Shown: positions 48,521 through 60,311 of the stretch, piece by piece
How positions within the stretch are numbered: position 1 is the first letter of the stretch
How the letters are laid out: every line of letters begins with the position of its first letter
DNA from: Myotis daubentonii
Lineage: Eukaryota; Chordata; Mammalia; Chiroptera; Vespertilionidae
Assembly: GCF_963259705.1 (NCBI RefSeq)
Contig: NC_081844.1
Span: 27,606,294-27,670,293 of the forward strand
DNA: 64,000 bases
Reading direction: 5' to 3'
The notes under the pieces: generated by a model
Seen by the model: the letters and a program-made list of their open reading frames with translations, nothing else
Database searches by the model: none
Told to the model about the DNA's origin: nothing
Program-made: the position numbers and the translations under genes

Positions 48521-49579
48521 ATGGGCAGCCTGTACTCGGAGTACCTGAGCCCCACCAAGGTCCTGGAGCACTATAACTACACCAAGGAGACACTCGACGT
48601 CCCGCAGACACTGTCCCGCCAGGTGGCCTTGGTCCTCATCATCATCCTCTGCTGTGCCATCGTGGTGGAGAACCTGCTGGTGCTCATCGCCGTCGCCCGA
48701 AACAGCAAGTTCCACTCAGCCATGTACCTGTTCCTGGGCAACCTGGCCGCCTCGGACCTGCTGGCGGGCGTAGCCTTCATCGCCAATACCTTGCTCTCGG
48801 GCTCTGTCACCGTGCACCTGACCCCCGTGCAGTGGTTTGCCCGTGAGGGCTCGGCTTTCATCACACTCTCTGCCTCTGTCTTCAGCCTCCTGGCCATCGC
48901 CATCGAGCGCCATGTGGCCATTGCCAAGGTCAAGGTCTACGGCAGCGACAAGAGCTGCCGCATGCTGCTGCTGATCGGGGCCTCCTGGCTCATCTCACTG
49001 GTTCTCGGGGGCCTGCCCATCCTCGGTTGGAACTGCCTGGATCACCTCGAGACCTGTTCCACCGTTTTGCCGCTCTACACCAAAGACTACGTGCTCTGCG
49101 TGGTCACCATCTTCTCTGTCATCCTGTCGGCCATCGTCGTTCTGTATGTCCGCATCTACTGCGTGGTCCGCTCCAGTCATGCCGAGGTGGCTGGCCCGCA
49201 GACGCTAGCCCTTCTCAAGACAGTCACCATCGTGCTAGGGGTCTTCATTGTGTGCTGGCTGCCTGCCTTTAGCATCCTCCTCCTGGACTACGCCTGTCCC
49301 GTGCGCTCCTGCCCTATCCTCTACAAGGCCCACTACTTTTTTGCTTTCGCCACCCTCAACTCGCTGCTCAACCCTGTCATCTACACGTGGCGTAGCCGGG
49401 ACCTGCGGCGGGAGGTGCTGCGGCCCCTGCAGTGCTGCCGGAAGGTGACGGGGGTGCAAGGACGGCGGGGTGGGACCCCACATCACCGCCTCCTGCCCCT
49501 CCGTAGCTCTAGCTCACTGGAGAGGGGCACCCACATGCCCACGTCGCCTACGATGCTGGAGGGCAACACCGTGGTTTGA
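48521..49579 (+). CDS. S1PR2: S1PR2 (sphingosine-1-phosphate receptor 2)
   Basis: Class A GPCR for sphingosine-1-phosphate; it couples to G12/13, Gq and Gi and restrains Rac and migration. 352 codons in one exon, one residue shorter than human (353, from memory). Visible features: N-glycosylation sequon N19-Y-T; TM1 from about residue 35; R108-E109 at the top of TM3, the head-group-binding pair of S1P receptors; ERH at 129-131 in place of DRY, as in this family; extracellular loop 2 cysteines C172 and C179; CWLP at 245-248; NPVIY at 284-288; Cys305-Cys306 as likely palmitoylation sites; a Ser/Thr-rich tail ending NTVV. The coding exon starts at the acceptor CTCTGCAG ending at 48478, and the ATG sits in the good context CCCACCATGG. 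A 6-codon uORF ends 8 nt before the start. Confidence 0.99.
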   Translation: MGSLYSEYLSPTKVLEHYNYTKETLDVPQTLSRQVALVLIIILCCAIVVENLLVLIAVARNSKFHSAMYLFLGNLAASDLLAGVAFIANTLLSGSVTVHLTPVQWFAREGSAFITLSASVFSLLAIAIERHVAIAKVKVYGSDKSCRMLLLIGASWLISLVLGGLPILGWNCLDHLETCSTVLPLYTKDYVLCVVTIFSVILSAIVVLYVRIYCVVRSSHAEVAGPQTLALLKTVTIVLGVFIVCWLPAFSILLLDYACPVRSCPILYKAHYFFAFATLNSLLNPVIYTWRSRDLRREVLRPLQCCRKVTGVQGRRGGTPHHRLLPLRSSSSLERGTHMPTSPTMLEGNTVV

Positions 49580-50925
49580 GGGACATGTGGGCTGACAACC
49601 AGGCCATGGCAGAGGGCTCCCTGGAGAGGTGCCACGTGACCTCAGACAGCTGTGGGGCTGCCGAGCAAGGTGGCCCACTCCACAGACCTGGGTGATATTG
49701 AAAATATCTCATACCTGGGATGGCCAGCGGAGGCACTGACCTGTTGGAAGAAAGAGCTGCAGCAGAGGCCTGGAGACCAGGGCGGTGACTGGCGTGACCC
49801 CTTCAGAACTGGCTCCGGGGAGGTCTGAGGTTACCTGCAAAGGGCCTGGGTGACAGCAGGCAGGCACTCAAGAGGAACTCAGGGCAGGAGCAATTTACAA
49901 TGTGGTACAAAGGATCTCATTGCACAACTGTCTGACCCTCCACCTTGCCACCTCCTGGCAACCTCAGGCCCCTTCCCTGGACCCAGTGCCCCAGGGGCTG
50001 GAGGCTTCCTCCCTTACTGTCTGGGCAGCCCCAGCTAGTAGTTCCCCAAGCCCAAATCCACAGCTTCCCCAAATGTCACCAGCTGGTACTTTGGCCACTT
50101 CTTCCCTTTCCTCTTACTCCACGAGATGCCAGGAAACCACGGATAGGGGGGCCTGAACCCCATTCTCAGACCTCATCGGCCAGTCGTACTGTTTGGGGCA
50201 CAGAGAAATAATCACCAAGGGCTGGAAAAACCTGTCTGGGGAGCTGAGGAGGGCTCAGCATGGAACTTGAGAAAGTTCTGGGGGAGCTGTTAGCCCAGGA
50301 CCCTTCCACCTTTCCCCCCAAAACAACCACCCCCAGGCTACTCCCACCGCCAGCCCCCGCTGAGGTACCAGCTCTCCTAAGGCAGGGCAGCTTGAGTCCA
50401 CTGTGCCTCCTTTCAGGTTGTAGTGAACGGAGCAGGGAGTGGGGGTGCCGAGGACATTTGTGGGGGCTCTCCCCCAACCCGCTCCAGAAGGACTTTGCTA
50501 AACCCTGTGGATAGAGACAAGGGTCATTGCGGTACGAACATATTTATGTGTCTCTCCGTGTCTGTGCGTGTCCTCGTGTGTGCGTGTGTGACGTCTGCGA
50601 CCTGTGCCCATGTTTCCCCAGAATGAATGCTATTCTGTCTCCTTGTGTCTGTGTTGAAGCTGCCAAAGAGAGGTCCGGCCCCACACAGACCCCTTCGTAA
50701 TCGCTGGCCCATGCCCCCACGTGAGAGCTGGGCTGCAGCTCACCTGGGGACGGAAACCTCATGCCTCAAAACGATTTCTTGTGAATGCAAAGGTTGGGAG
50801 GGCCTGTTGGGGGGCAAGGAGCCAGTTGGGGGCTTGTCTCCCCTTATTCAGCTCCCCAGATGCCCCCACGCCCCATGTCTGAGACCAGGCCCAGGCCAAT
50901 AAACGGTTCAGTTTCTCTTTCTGAT
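49580..50925 (+). other. S1PR2: S1PR2 3' UTR
   Basis: About 1.3 kb and free of SINEs. It contains a GT-rich stretch at 50540-50590 and ends shortly after AATAAA. Confidence 0.8.
50898..50903 (+). terminator. S1PR2: S1PR2 polyadenylation signal AATAAA
   Basis: GGCCAATAAACGG, followed 25-40 nt later by the U/GU-rich CTGTTTGTCTTTT. Confidence 0.85.
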
Positions 50926-50939
50926 GCCTGTTTGTCTTT

Positions 50940-51860
50940 TCAGGTTTATGGTGGTAGCCCTCCTATTATCGCTCTGTGGCTGGGGGTGGATGGGATGGGG
51001 GAGGGTGGCTGCTGCCCCAGCAACTCACCACCCTTTGCCAGTCTTCCCATTTCGTGTCCCAGACCAGGGTTGCAGCAGCTTCTGAGAAAACGTTGGCATT
51101 TCCCCAGGACAGTTGTCCAGGGCCTTCCTCTTTTCCTCCAAAGAAGGGTCTGGCGGCTGGTGGGGACCCCTTTCTCCAACCCAAGGACATGTCTCTCCCT
51201 GGGAGCTGGAGACATTATCTTGGGGCCCAGTGGCCCACAGGGTCCTCCAGAGATCAGCATTCCCCAGAGAAATGGCTGACTAAGCACTTTCCAGGCACGT
51301 AGACGCGACTCAGCAGGACTCCTTGATGGAGACGTGGGTTTAGAGAAGTGAAGTGAGCTGCTCAGGTCACACAGCCCGTTGGAGCAGCCCCTGTCTGGAT
51401 TTGAGCTCAGGTGGGCTGACTTGAGATGCTGCCAGCTCTCATCCTGGGTAGTCCCTGATTGGAAATGGCAGTCACATCTGATCCTCCTCAACCCCCTCTT
51501 TGCCATGCGTGGAACCAGATGGAACACAGCTGGAGGGTGGGTACCTAGCTCAGCTCCAGGGTGACACCCCACTCCTTTGCCCAGGGGCACAGGGCCCTGT
51601 GGCTCCTTTGAAGAGCTGCACGTTGATGGGGAACACAGAGCCCAAGCTGAAGCCTCGCCCAGCGACGCCAGCACAAATACTAAGGCAATCAGTGAAAGAG
51701 GAGTGAGGCAGGCAGCAGCCAGAGGCCGAAAGGCCTGCGCCCCCATTGGAATTCCCCTCCCGCCAGCAGTGCAGACACAATCTCTGCAAATCTGAGGCCT
51801 AGTTGAGTTTGGGAGGAAGAGGCATAGGCCAGGCAAGAATCAATAAATTTCCCCCAAATA
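50940..51860 (+). other. Intergenic sequence downstream of S1PR2
   Basis: A 296-codon chance frame lies on the minus strand (51836-50946) but overlaps a MIR remnant (about 51320-51420) and has no recognisable domain. Confidence 0.45.
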
Positions 51861-51864
51861 CTTC

Positions 51865-52200
51865 CATGCTTCCACCGTCTCCTCCTTCAGGCCTTTGCTC
51901 AAATGCCACCTCCTTGTAGAAGCCTGCCTTTCCCCATCTAGCCCATCACCTGGCAGTATTTTATATAACAATTTACCGGTTTTCCCCCATTAAAATATGA
52001 GAACCTTGAAGATAGGATTGCATCAGTCTTCTTCACCACTGTGTCTCTAGCATGTTAAGCAACACTTGGCTCCCCACCACAGGGCCTTTGCACCTGCTGT
52101 TCCCTCTGTCTGGAATGACTGTCCCCAGACATCCTTGTGACTCTTCTCGCCTCCAGATCTATATTCAAATATCATACCCTGGGTGAGGCCTCTGGCCTCA
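51865..52200 (+). repeat. L2 LINE 3' region
   Basis: CAGGCCTTTGCTCAAATGCC, ACAGGGCCTTTGCACCTGCT, and TGTCTGGAATGACTG in a second partial copy. Confidence 0.75.
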
Positions 52201-52224
52201 GCATACATGAGTTTTGTTTTTTTT

Positions 52225-52450
52225 ATATATATATATATATTTATTGATTTCAGAGAGGGAGAAGGAGAGAAAGCTAGAAACATTAATAATGAAAGAGAAT
52301 CATTGATCGGCTGCCTCCTGCACGCCCCCCCCCCCCCCACTGGGGATCGAGCCCACAACCCTGGCATGTGCCCTTAATCAGAATCAAAGCTGGGACCCTT
52401 CAGTCCACAGGTCGTCGACGCTCTATTCATTGAGCCAAACCAGCTAGGGC
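52225..52450 (-). mobile_element. Ves SINE inside L2
   Basis: A (TA)n tail at 52224-52240 and a C run at 52326-52339. Head end CCAAACCAGCTAGGGC. Confidence 0.86.
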
Positions 52451-52459
52451 TAGTTTCTT

Positions 52460-52650
52460 TTCCTATCTGCCTCTCTTGCTCCTCTTTTAACCTGGAGCAC
52501 ATCTTGCTTCATCCTGTTTATTTTTTATCTCCCCTTTAGAATGCTAGTTCTATGACAGCAGGGGTTGGTTTCTGTCTTCACTCTTTGGTTCCAGAACAGT
52601 GACTAGCATATAGTAGGTGCTCAATAAATGTTTGTGAAATAAATGAAAGC
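52460..52650 (+). repeat. L2 LINE 3' end
   Basis: AGAATGCTAGTTCTATGACA, GCATATAGTAGGTGCTCAAT and AAATGTTTGTGAAATAAATG. Confidence 0.8.
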
Positions 52651-52679
52651 AAACGCAAATGATGGTCATTTCAGTAAGT

Positions 52680-52805
52680 GGTACTCTCATCAGCACTCTA
52701 ACAGGTTGAGGAAACTGAGGCGCAGAGGGAGCAGGTGAACTGCCCAAGGTCATGTAGCATGTGAGTGGAAGTGTCAGGATTTGAACCCAGGCAGGCCTTG
52801 ATTGA
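52680..52805 (-). repeat. MIR SINE
   Basis: GGTTGAGGAAACTGAGGCGC, GCCCAAGGTCATGTAGCATG and GATTTGAACCCAGGCAGG, a well-preserved reversed MIR core. Confidence 0.82.
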
Positions 52806-53243
52806 AAATGGCAATCACATCTGATCCTCCTCAGTATCCTGAAGATCCACTTTACTCATATCTCTCAAACCTTGGAGCCTAGAATGGGAGAGACCAACCT
52901 ATAGGGAGGCAAGATGACTTTCACCTCCTAACCCCCTAATGCCTGTTGGATATTAGGAAGCATCAGAATCATCTGGAAGAATCTGTTAACATGCAGACTC
53001 TTAGGTTAGGCGTTGCAGTGAGAGATTCTGATTTGAATAGGTGAAGTGACCCCAGCAACGCCTGTTTTTCACCAAACACCTCCAGGGATCATCTTGGGAC
53101 CACAGTGTAAGAAGGTTCCAGACTCCATAATCTCAATAGAATTTCTTGCATTGATGGAACTAGGCCATATTAGCCTGCCCACTTGTGGGCTATTTAGCAC
53201 TTGAAATTTGGCTAGTGTGATGCAGGGACTAAATGTTAACTTT

Positions 53244-53467
53244 TTTTTTTTTTTTAAATATATTTCATTTATTCTTCACAGAGAGGAAAGGAGAGAGATA
53301 GAGAGTTAGAAACATCGATGAGAGAGAAACATCGATCAGCTGCCTCCTGCACATCTCCCACTGGGGATATGCCCGCAACCCAGGCACATGCCCCTGACCG
53401 GAATCGAACCTGGGACCCTTCAGTCCGCAGGCCGACGCTCCATCCACTGAGCCAAACCAGCCTCGGC
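53244..53467 (-). mobile_element. Ves SINE
   Basis: Target duplication CTAAATGTTAACTTT (53229-53243, 53468-53482). Confidence 0.94.
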
Positions 53468-53707
53468 CTAAATGTTAACTTTAATTAATTTAAATGTAAA
53501 TAGCCATGATTGCCATTAGCAATTCCACAGTGTGCACCTCTGGTTTCTGCAGCGTCCAGGCAGCTGAACTCTCTTGGCATTATACCACCAATTCAACAAA
53601 AATTCTTAAGTCTCACCATATCATTGTTATGAATGACATGGTACCTTCCACATGTCACTTCATAATTTTGGAATATTTCTTTTAATAATGATATCAAGAT
53701 TAAGCCC

Positions 53708-53932
53708 AGTGCCTGGCCAGCATGGCTCAGTGGTTGAGCATTGACCTTTAAACCAGAAGGTCACAGTTCGATTCTTGGTCAGGGCACATGCCCGGGTTGC
53801 AGGTTTGATCTCTAGTGTGGGGTGTGCAGGAGGCAGCCAATCAATGATCCTCTCTTATCATTTATATTTCTATCTCTCCCTCTCTGAAATTAATAAAAAT
53901 ATATTTTAAAAATATAATTAAAAAATATATTA
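53708..53932 (+). mobile_element. Ves SINE (older subfamily)
   Basis: Head TGCCTGGCCAGCATGGCTCAG, with a shortened CT tail. Confidence 0.84.
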
Positions 53933-54134
53933 GACTCAGCTGCAAATAGAAAATAAAATATTAGTAATTTAAAAGAAATGCGTGCCTGACCCTTGGCTGG
54001 AGACTTCATCCACGTTCATCAAATAAATGGACTCTCAGGCTTGCGGGAAGTGGGGGGAGAGAAATGGATTTCTCATATAAAAGAGTTTCAGAGGAAATTG
54101 GTCTGGGTAAGGACAGATGCCTACCTATTAACAT

Positions 54135-54240
54135 CCAGGCTCCCATCTGTCTGCCCGTCCACCCGTCCACCCATCCATCTACCTAAGTCTATCTGTTTAT
54201 TTATCATCTACCATCCATCTATCCACCTAAATACTTTGTT
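54135..54240 (+). repeat. (CATC/CACC)n degenerate tetranucleotide repeat
   Basis: CCGTCCACCCGTCCACCCAT and later CCATCCATCTATCCACC. Confidence 0.8.
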
Positions 54241-54394
54241 TCCTAAGAACAAGGCATTCTCCTAACCTCAGTAAAATTACCAAAATCAGGAAATCTACAA
54301 ACCTTTACCAGATTTCACCAATTGTCCTATTACTGACCTTTACAGCAGAAGAAAATCCCAGAGCACTTGTTGAATTCATTTATCTTTTCAGTCT

Positions 54395-54565
54395 CTTCAA
54401 TCGGTTGGGCGTTGACCCGTGCACTGAAAGGTTGAAGGTTGGAGCACATGCCCAGGTGTGGGCTTGATCCCCAGTGAGGTGTGGGGGGTGTGGGAGGTGG
54501 CCCATCGATGTTCCTCTCCCTCTCCCTATCTCTCTAAAAGTCAGTTTTTAAAAATCAAAATAAAT
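54395..54565 (+). mobile_element. Diverged tRNA-SINE
   Basis: CAATCGGTTGGGCGTTGACC, GGGCTTGATCCCCAGTGAGG and CCTCTCCCTCTCCC. Box A is degraded. Confidence 0.6.
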
Positions 54566-55080
54566 AAAGGATAGTTTCTGAACCTCTATCTTTTGTGACC
54601 TTGTGACATTTTAGAAAAATATAGGCCCGTTACTGGATAGAATGCCCTTCAACTTGGATTTGTCTGGTATTTCCTCATGATTACATTCAGGCTATGCATT
54701 TTTTTTTGGCAAAATTATCACAGAAGTAATGTGTTTTTCTCAATTAGCCTCCCTACCAGCCATGCTAACTCTGATCACTTGGTGGTGTCTGCCAAGTTTC
54801 TCCACTTTAAAGTTACCGTTACCCCCTTTGCAATGATTAACTGTCTTGTAGGGTGGTACTTGGAGACTGTAAATAGCCTGTTACTCATCAAACTTTTACT
54901 CCTTTAGCATCCATTCTTGTCTGAATCAATTATTACTCTCTGGATATCTTTAGGAAAATAGGAGGACGTCACATCATTGTATTTGTAGATATGCCACTTT
55001 TTATCTTCAAAAGAAAATAATACCTTTTTTTTCCAACTTAAGCACAACACCATGATTATACTTATCAAAAGTATCAGTCA

Positions 55081-55307
55081 GCCCTAGCTGGTTTGGCTCA
55101 ATGGATAGAGCGTCAGCCTGTGGACTGAAGAGTTCCCGGTTCAATTCCGGTCAAGAGCATACCCCCAGGTTTCGGGCTCTATCCCTGGGGGGGGGGGGGG
55201 GGGGAGCGCGGGCAGGAGGCAGCTGATAAATAATTCTCTCTCATCATTGATGTTTCTAGCTCTCCCTCTCCCTTCCTCTCTAAAGTCAATAAACATATAT
55301 ATTTTTT
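55081..55307 (+). mobile_element. Ves SINE
   Basis: Flanked by AAAAGTATCARTCA copies. It contains a G run of about 16 at 55186-55203. Confidence 0.9.
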
Positions 55308-55363
55308 ATAAAAAGTATCAATCAGTGTTAAAATTTCCCCATCTGTCTATTTTCCTTTTTTTT

Positions 55364-55582
55364 TTAAAAAAATATATATTTTATTGATTTTTTACAGAGA
55401 GGAAGGGAGAGAGATAGAGAGTTAGAAACATCAATGAGAGAGAAACATCGATCAGCTGCCTCCTGCACACTCTCCACCGGGTATGTGCTTGCAACCAAGG
55501 TATATGCCCTTGACCGGAATCGAACCTGGGACCCTTGAGTCTGCAGGCTGACACTCTATCCACTGAGCCAAACCAGTCAGGG
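55364..55582 (-). mobile_element. Ves SINE
   Basis: TTTTCCTTTTTT sequence lies on both sides (from about 55350 and from 55587). Near full length. Confidence 0.9.
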
Positions 55583-56860
55583 CATGTTTTCCTTTTTTTA
55601 TAGATATATCTTTTATTATTTTTCAATACAATCTATTTTGCTTTCCCAAATTTATTCACAATCCAGTATATTTAACATACATTTTCAGACATTTTTCTCT
55701 TCTTCCATGTGTTTATTGAAATTTACATTCCTTCAAATTCTCATTTCAATCTTACCCTTATATGATAAACCTCCTACAATCATGATCATCTAACCACTGT
55801 TTTCTTTTTTTTTTTAACATTTTATTTATTTGAATTAGAATTCAAATAAGGTCTTCACATACATTAGTTATTGAATTTCTTAAGTATTGTTTAACAGCCT
55901 TCCCTTGTTAAACAATAGGCTTAACCACCTACTTAACCTTGTTTAACTGAGGTTGAGTAATTCATCTGTTGAAGAAACAGGTTGTTTGCCCTGGTGAGTT
56001 TCCTAATTTGGTATTAGCTGATGGCATCCCCTTATGTCATGTTCCTCTTCCCCAGTCAGATTTGAGATTGAAATTTTTGGCTTCAATTCTTTACAGGTGG
56101 TGCTGGAAACTTCCAGCAGGGGGATATGATCTTTCAATGTCTCTCTCTTTTACTGGTGACTAAGACTGATGAGGGGGTTCAGAGGCCATCAGTCCGATCC
56201 CACCTCCAACCATTCCCGCACGGTCCGATCATCCATGAACAGCTGTTGCCTGGACCCATCGCTGCATGAGCAGTCTTCAAAGGGTTTCTAACCTGTCTCC
56301 CCATCCTCACATCCTGGCCAGTTTTCTCATTTGTCTACAAGGCAAATGTACTTCCCCCAAAATCAAACCCACAGCCCTGGCGTATTGGTCACCGCTCTAA
56401 TCCACTCAGCTACCCAGCCTGGGGCAGGACTCTGCATTTTTACTCTGCACCACTTCTGATGTGAATCATGCATGACTTACAAATGCTGGCCTGAGGGCCG
56501 ATAAAGGACTGTGAAGATACTGCCTCGAGGAAATATAGGACAAGGTCGTTGCTTTCTCATTTCCTCGTGGCTAAATCAGTCATTCTCATCCAGGATGATG
56601 CCATACCTCCAGGGGGCATTTGGCAATTATAGAGACACTTGGTTTTCCCACCGGGGGGTGGCAGTGCTACCGTGGGTAGAGGTCAGACACGTTGCTGATC
56701 GCCCTGAAATGCACAGGACAGTCCCCCATGACAAAGATTACCCGGCTCCGAATGTCAGCCGAGCTCAGCTTGAAGAACCGCATGTGCCCCTCTGGCTCCT
56801 TCCCCCTGGTCAGCTGGGTCAGGACTGCTAGGCCACAGCTGATAGAGTGAGGAAACTTCT
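55583..56860 (+). other. Intergenic sequence, no gene; old SINE fragment
   Basis: AT-rich to about 56000. A weak tRNA-SINE-like fragment lies at 56330-56420, ending GCTACCCAGCCTGGGGC. Confidence 0.4.
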
Positions 56861-56864
56861 AGAC

Positions 56865-57020
56865 CAGTGGTTCTCAACCTTGGCTGCACATTAGAATCAC
56901 CTGGGGCCACAACATTAGTAACAAAGAAACAGAATTTCCGGAGGACGAGGCCCAGAAATCAGGATTTTTAAAAAAGATTCCCAGGTGATTCTAATGTGCA
57001 GCCAAGGTTGAGAACCACTG
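56865..57020 (+). mobile_element. MER5-type hAT (ancient)
   Basis: Long inverted repeats (CAGTGGTTCTCAACCTTGGC at the left, its complement at the right) continue into GCACATTAGAATCACCTGG. The flanks TTCTAGAC and TTCTAGAG are a 7/8 target duplication. Confidence 0.88.
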
Positions 57021-57614
57021 TTCTAGAGACATCCCCAATGCGCCGATTGGAGACTCTGGCCACATCTCTTTGCCAGGTAGTGTTAATAACCTGGTGATCG
57101 CCTTTGGAGAGGCGGGGGTGGTTAGTTAGTGGTTATTTCCCCAGGTGGGAGGAGCTTCACGTGCAGTGTCTCTGATATAATGGCCGGGGCGGGCCCATTT
57201 CTCATCCCTGCTCAGTGCGGCGTGGACGCTTTTCCTTGCAGTTCAGGAGCAGACGCTGTTGTGCTTTTACTTCCTGTGCCAGAAGGTGGGTGACTCACCT
57301 AGGTCTCAGCCCTGTTTTTCTCTAGGGCCCGGTGGCTGTAATGGCCTGTGGGGACCCAGGCAGGCTGATGCGGGCTGGGCTGAGGGAGGGGAGGAGGGCT
57401 AAAGGTCTTGGAAGAAAGAAAGGAAGCCCAAGTTTGATGTATGTACATGAGAGAAGTGGGGATAAGTACTCTGGCGACTTATATAAACAGCATCAGGTGA
57501 TATGTACTCTTTTATGCCTGCTTTCTTGCACACAGACGAATGTTTGTTTGTTTTTGAGATTTGTCTATAGTTTTGCATGGAGTTGTCAAGTACTCATTCT
57601 CGATACTAAATACT

Positions 57615-57935
57615 AGGGTTCCGCAAACTAGGCCAAATTCACCCCGTAGCCTGTTTTTGTGTGGACTTGAAGGTAAGAATGGTTTTTCCATTTTCAATTA
57701 GAAAAAAATCAAAAGAAAACAATATTTTGACATGTGAAAATAACATTCACATTTCAGTGTCAATACATAAAATTGAACACAGCCATGCCCACTCATTTAC
57801 AAAACCATCTGTGGCGGCTTTCCCTCTACAAGGGCAGAGTTGAGCTGTTGTGATAGATAGTATGGCCCACAAATTCTAAAATATTTACTCTCTGACCCCT
57901 TACAGAAAAAGTTTGTGACCCCAGAGTATCATATT
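57615..57935 (-). repeat. Old hAT-Charlie-like remnant
   Basis: GTAGCCTGTTTTTGTGTGGA, TTGAACACAGCCATGCCCAC and AAAATATTTACTCTCTGACC. Confidence 0.6.
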
Positions 57936-57939
57936 CCAC

Positions 57940-58630
57940 TGTGTAAGTAGGTAGCTGTCATTGTTTCTATTGGTGTTAGATGTCTACATGGCCTTCAGTT
58001 ATTGGCTATTGTGAAGAAAGCGGCTAGGAACATTTTTGTACATCATTTGGTGGATGTGAGCACGCATTCCAGGAGTGGAGTTGCTGGGTCATAGGGCAGG
58101 CATATATTTAGCTTTGGTAAATAAAGCTAACTTGTTTTCCAAAGTGACTGTACCGTGTTCAACTCCCCCAGCAACACAGGAGCGTTCTGCTGTGGCTAAC
58201 AATTGCCGATTTTCTTTTTTCATTAGAGCCATCCTGGTGTGGGTAGGAGCTGATATATTGCATGGAGGCTTTGCATTTCCCTGATGACTAATGAAGTTGA
58301 ACAGCTTCCCGTATGAGTCCTTGCCGTTTGGATATCCTCTTTTGTGAAATGCCTGTTCAGCATTTTTGTCTACTTAGTAAAAAAGGAATTGTCTGTCTTT
58401 TTACTAATTTGGAGGAGTCCTGTGTGTATTGTAAACATGAGTGCTTGGTCGGCATTTATGTGTGGCTTGTCTTTAGGGGGAACCTTTAATGAACAAATTC
58501 ATTTTAATATAGCCTCAATGTTTTCCTTGATTAACGTGCTTTGTGGCCTGTTAAACACGTGCCTATCCCAAAGTCACAAATATGGAGAATATAGATGTCT
58601 TATTTTAAAAGCTTTCTTTAAATTTTCTGA
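57940..58630 (+). repeat. L1 LINE 3'-UTR fragment
   Basis: GTTATTGGCTATTGTGAAG, AGGAGTGGAGTTGCTGGGTC, ATTTCCCTGATGACTAATG and ATATCCTCTTTTGTGAAATG. Confidence 0.78.
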
Positions 58631-58632
58631 CT

Positions 58633-58842
58633 TTAAAAATATATATTTTATTGATTTCAGAGAGGAAGGTAGAGGGAGAGAGAGAGAAACATCAATGATG
58701 AGAATCATTGATTGGCTGCCTCCTGCATGCCCCCTCTGGGGATTGAGCCCGAAATCCAGGCATGTACCCTGACTGGGAATCCAACCATGACCTCCGGGTT
58801 CATAGGTCAACACTCAACCAGTGAGCCACACTAGCCGGGCTG
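58633..58842 (-). mobile_element. Ves SINE (older subfamily)
   Basis: AAAATATATATTTTATTGAT tail end; head end GTGAGCCACACTAGCCGGGC. Confidence 0.88.
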
Positions 58843-58854
58843 ATATTTTATTTT

Positions 58855-58930
58855 TAATTAGAAAGAGAGGGAGGAAGAGAGAGAAACATTGATTTGTTGT
58901 TCCACTTATTTATGGATCCTTGGTTGCTTC

Positions 58931-58963
<33 letters not shown>

Positions 58964-59258
58964 TTTATTGATTTTTTACAGAGAGGAAGGGAGAGAGATA
59001 GAGAGTTAGAAACATCGATGAGAGAGAAACATCGATCAGCTGCCCCCCGCACACTCCCCACTGGGGATGTGCCCGCAACCCAGGCACATGCCCCCGACCG
59101 GAATCGAACCCGGGACCCCTCAGTCCGCAGGCCGACGCTCTATCCACTGAGCCAAACCGGTTTCGGCCCTTGGTTGCTTCTTGTATGTGCCCTGACCAGG
59201 GACCAAAACCCAAGTGTATTGGGACGATGCTCTAACCAATTGAGCTACCTGGCCAGGG
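58855..59258 (-). mobile_element. Older bat tRNA-SINE, split by a Ves SINE
   Basis: Left part 58855-58930 and right part 59168-59258 rejoin across the duplicated target. Same family as 16497-16656. Confidence 0.82.
58931..59167 (-). mobile_element. Ves SINE nested in an older SINE
   Basis: A perfect 13-bp duplication CCTTGGTTGCTTC (58918-58930, 59168-59180). Confidence 0.95.
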
Positions 59259-59259
59259 C

Positions 59260-59990
59260 TTAAAGGCTTTCTTGACTTTGCTTTCCCATTTAGATCTGCA
59301 CAGTGTTTGGAACTGCATTATGGTTTGAGGTAGGGATCAAAATACACTTTCTTCCAATGGCCATCCAACAGACCCAGCACCATTTATTGAAAAGACCATC
59401 CTTTCCCCACTGCTCTGCCAGTTGTTTTTGTTTGACATAAATAACATAGCCACATGCTCCGGTATTCAAAAGGGCAAAAAGATATTCAGAAGAATTCCTC
59501 TTCCTGCCCACAGCTTCCATTCCTCTAGTTAACATTCTTATCTCTAGGAAGTTATCTGTTTCTTTTCCAAGGTTTTATGCAGAGATGAGTAAATATACAT
59601 AATTACTCCCACACTTCCCCCTTTTTTACATAAACAGCACTCTATGAATTCTGTTCTACATCTGTATTTTATTTTCACTTGCGGATAGGAAACTCTATGA
59701 TATTATGTGAGCAAATATCCTTTTGTTTTTTGTTGTTTGGGGTCTGTCATGGTATGAATGGAACACCATTTCTTTAGCTAATCATCGCTGATGGAAAACT
59801 AGGTTTTTCCCTCTTTACTATAGTCAAGGCTTAGTGAATAGCTATGTCTGCTTCTCATTTTGCACATGTGGTTGAGTGGCTCTCGGGAGAAATTCTTGTA
59901 AGTAGAATAAGTGAATCAAAGTGGGGTGCATTTGCTTTTTGAGGGATATTTGCAGACTGAGCATTTAATGTGGGGGAACAGGCATCATAC
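59260..59990 (+). repeat. L1 LINE-derived sequence, old
   Basis: GACCCAGCACCATTTATTGA and CTTTTTGAGGGATATTTGC. Patchy. Confidence 0.5.
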
Positions 59991-59994
59991 CCTA

Positions 59995-60310
59995 ACCCTT
60001 GAATCTCCCTAAGTCTTTATTGCATGCCAACTATATCCTGGGCACTTTGCTGGACGTAGGTGGGGGGGGGTATGAGTGACATAAACCATCACCCCACTGT
60101 GTGGCTGCCAGCTGAGGTAAAGGCTCTGAAAGAGAGGGCTGTAGTTCTAAGAGCCTAGCAGATACCTGATAGGGCTGGAGGAGGAAAGGAAAGGCTCTGT
60201 GAAGGAGGTGATGGTTAAGACCAAATAGGAAGAATGATTAGAGATTCTCCAAGTAGACGTGGACATATAGAACAGCAGGACGTTCCAGGCTAAGAGAATC
60301 GCGGTGCAAA
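59995..60310 (-). repeat. L2 LINE remnant
   Basis: TTTATTGCATGCCAACTATA, GGCACTTTGCTGGACGTAGG and ATAGAACAGCAGGACGTTCC. Confidence 0.65.
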
Positions 60311-60311
60311 A

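Noticed and set aside
48577..48933. 118-codon antisense frame within S1PR2
   Set aside because: A mirror of the strongly codon-biased S1PR2 frame.
50946..51836. 296-codon open frame on the minus strand just downstream of S1PR2
   Set aside because: Crosses a MIR remnant, has no recognisable domain or splice structure, and the region is intergenic in human as I recall.
57170..57300. Possible non-coding RNA exon with donor-like AAG|GTGGGT after a short GC-rich stretch
   Set aside because: A single weak donor and no partner exon, polyadenylation or promoter evidence.
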